Made by a program: the position numbers and the translations under genes
Source: an uncultured Eubacteriales bacterium
Lineage (GTDB): Bacteria > Bacillota > Clostridia > Christensenellales > Aristaeellaceae
Length of the DNA: 64,000 nucleotides
Reading direction: 5' to 3'
Assembly (NCBI GenBank): GCA_902778995.1
Contig: CACYZW010000004.1
Coordinates: forward strand, 1-64,000
Notes under the pieces: model-generated
Databases searched by the model: none
What the model saw: the letters and a program-made list of their open reading frames with translations, nothing else
What the model was told of the DNA's origin: nothing
Part shown: positions 62,946 to 64,000 of the stretch, one piece after another
How positions within the stretch are numbered: the first letter of the stretch is position 1
Layout: each line of letters opens with the position of its first letter

Positions 62946-64000
62946 ATGAAAGATTATCAGGCCAAGAATATCCGTAACCTGGCACTCATCGGCCACGGCG
63001 GCGTCGGCAAGACCACGCTGGCGGAAGCGCTGCTGTTCACGGCGGGTGCGATTGATCGCCAGTGCCGCGTGGAGGACGGCCAGGCGACCATGGACTATGA
63101 TCCCGAAGAGATCAAGCGCCACATATCCCTCTCCGCCGCCATGGCGCCGCTGGAGTGGAAGAATACAAAGGTCAATCTGGTGGATATTCCCGGCTTCTTT
63201 GATTTTGCCGGCGAGCAAGTGGGCCCGCTGGATGTTTGCGAAGGCGCGCTGATCGTGGTGGGCGCGGTCTCCGGCCTGGATGTGGGCGCGGAGAAGGCAT
63301 GGGCGATTGCCGACAAGACCCATACCTCCCGCATGATCGCCATTACCAAGATGGATCAGGAAAACGCCAACTTCGACAAGGTGCTGAACGAGCTGACCGA
63401 GAAGTACGGCAGCCATTTGGCCCCCATCGAGGTGCCCATCGTTGAAAACGGCAAGTTCACCGGCGTGGCCTGCCTGCTGGAGAAGAAGGCGTTCGTGGGC
63501 GAGGGCAAGAGCCTGAAGGCCGTGGACATTCCCGCTTCCGTGGAGGCCGAGGTCGAAAAGTGCCGCGAGGCCCTGGTTGAGGCCGCCGCAGGCGCGGACG
63601 ACGATCTGATGATGAAGTACCTCGAGGGCGAGGAGCTGACCGACGACGAGGTCATGATGGGCCTGCGCAAAGGCATTGTGGACGGCACCGTCGTGCCGGT
63701 GGTCTGCTGCTCTGCCGCCAGCCGCGTGGGCGTCGCCAAGCTGCTGGACAACGTGGCCGATCTGATGCCCTCTCCCGAAGGCACCGTGCTCGCGGGCACC
63801 AATCCCAAGACCGGCGAAGCGACCGAGCGTCCCTGCGACGACAGCGCGCCCTTCTCCGCCCGCGTGTTCAAGACCATGGCCGACCCGTTCATGGGCAAGC
63901 TGAGTCTGATGAAGGTTACCTCCGGCGTGCTGGAGGGCAGCACCGCGCTGTACAACGTCAACGCCGACAAGACCGAGAAGCCCGGCACCATTTACTTCCT
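62946..64000 (+). CDS. elongation factor G-like GTPase, 3' end outside window
   Basis: Translational GTPase; 351 complete codons are visible from ATG 62946, which follows GGGGGAA. G1 GHGGVGKTT near residue 17, G2 region RHISLSAAM, G3 VDIPGF, G4 TKMD and G5 CSAAS. Domain II starts near residue 300. It differs from canonical FusA (it has GHGGVGKTT and VDIPGF instead of AHIDAGKTT and VDTPGH), which fits the EF-G2/FusA-like paralogues of clostridia. The His of the usual DTPGH catalytic motif is Phe here, so GTP hydrolysis may be altered. It may be a ribosome-associated factor rather than the main translocase. Confidence 0.88.
   Translation, partial: MKDYQAKNIRNLALIGHGGVGKTTLAEALLFTAGAIDRQCRVEDGQATMDYDPEEIKRHISLSAAMAPLEWKNTKVNLVDIPGFFDFAGEQVGPLDVCEGALIVVGAVSGLDVGAEKAWAIADKTHTSRMIAITKMDQENANFDKVLNELTEKYGSHLAPIEVPIVENGKFTGVACLLEKKAFVGEGKSLKAVDIPASVEAEVEKCREALVEAAAGADDDLMMKYLEGEELTDDEVMMGLRKGIVDGTVVPVVCCSAASRVGVAKLLDNVADLMPSPEGTVLAGTNPKTGEATERPCDDSAPFSARVFKTMADPFMGKLSLMKVTSGVLEGSTALYNVNADKTEKPGTIYF

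Overview
The window looks like chromosomal DNA of a GC-rich anaerobic Firmicute of the Clostridia type. I base this on a Ni-CODH/acetyl-CoA synthase operon, class I SAM and cobalamin riboswitches, CdaA/CdaR, consensus sigma-A promoters with 17-base spacers, strong GGAGG ribosome binding sites, and frequent TTG/GTG starts. I cannot name a genus. No phage or conjugation genes are visible.

Layout. 1-5.5 kb: minus-strand Wood-Ljungdahl operon cooS-cooC-acsB (acsB leaves the window) with a long structured leader, and a divergent polyferredoxin gene. 5.7-12.5 kb: a MoxR/CoxE-type AAA+/VWA pair, metA (acetyl type), a free-standing ~400-nt RNA gene of unknown family, metK under a SAM-I riboswitch, a small metal-hydrolase-like gene, a five-tRNA operon and a 65-residue ferredoxin-thioredoxin-reductase-like protein. 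12.5-19 kb: amidohydrolase, AlkD-like repair protein, HD-GYP phosphodiesterase, small redox and PPC-domain proteins, and copies of a MITE-like repeat. 19-27.3 kb: a membrane GDPD, ligA, ddl-murF, an AroE homologue and a DUF523 gene. 27.5-28.1 kb: a second unassigned ~300-nt RNA gene and a palindromic repeat. 28.1-34.7 kb: a secreted FMN/FAD reductase gene with a frameshift, followed divergently by NusG_II, Gx-transporter, ApbE, DUF1622, NusG_II and NudC genes, which look like an extracytoplasmic flavin-reductase maturation set. 35-38.8 kb: cdaA-cdaR and two accessory genes. 38.8-50.3 kb: two ABC import operons, one Fe3+/polyamine-like and one Opp/Nik-like followed by two methyltransferases. 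50.3-52.9 kb: a cobalamin riboswitch controlling a secreted CbiK-type chelatase and a small secreted protein, then tandem palindromes and a Cys-rich gene. 53-61.2 kb: a defence block with a Card1/DUF1887-like CARF nuclease and a type I restriction-modification operon (hsdM, rhuM, hsdS, damaged hsdR). 61.2-64 kb: an AEC transporter, a second PPC gene and the start of an EF-G paralogue.

Themes. Nickel, cobalt and corrinoid supply (Opp/Nik transporter, CbiK, cobalamin riboswitch) fits the demands of the Ni-CODH/ACS pathway, and SAM/methionine genes cluster with a SAM riboswitch. The most unusual items are the two orphan RNA genes, the structured cooS leader, the MITE family that supplies the end of a coding sequence, the CARF nuclease without CRISPR beside a type I system, and two coding sequences each carrying a deletion of roughly 50 bases with a frameshift.
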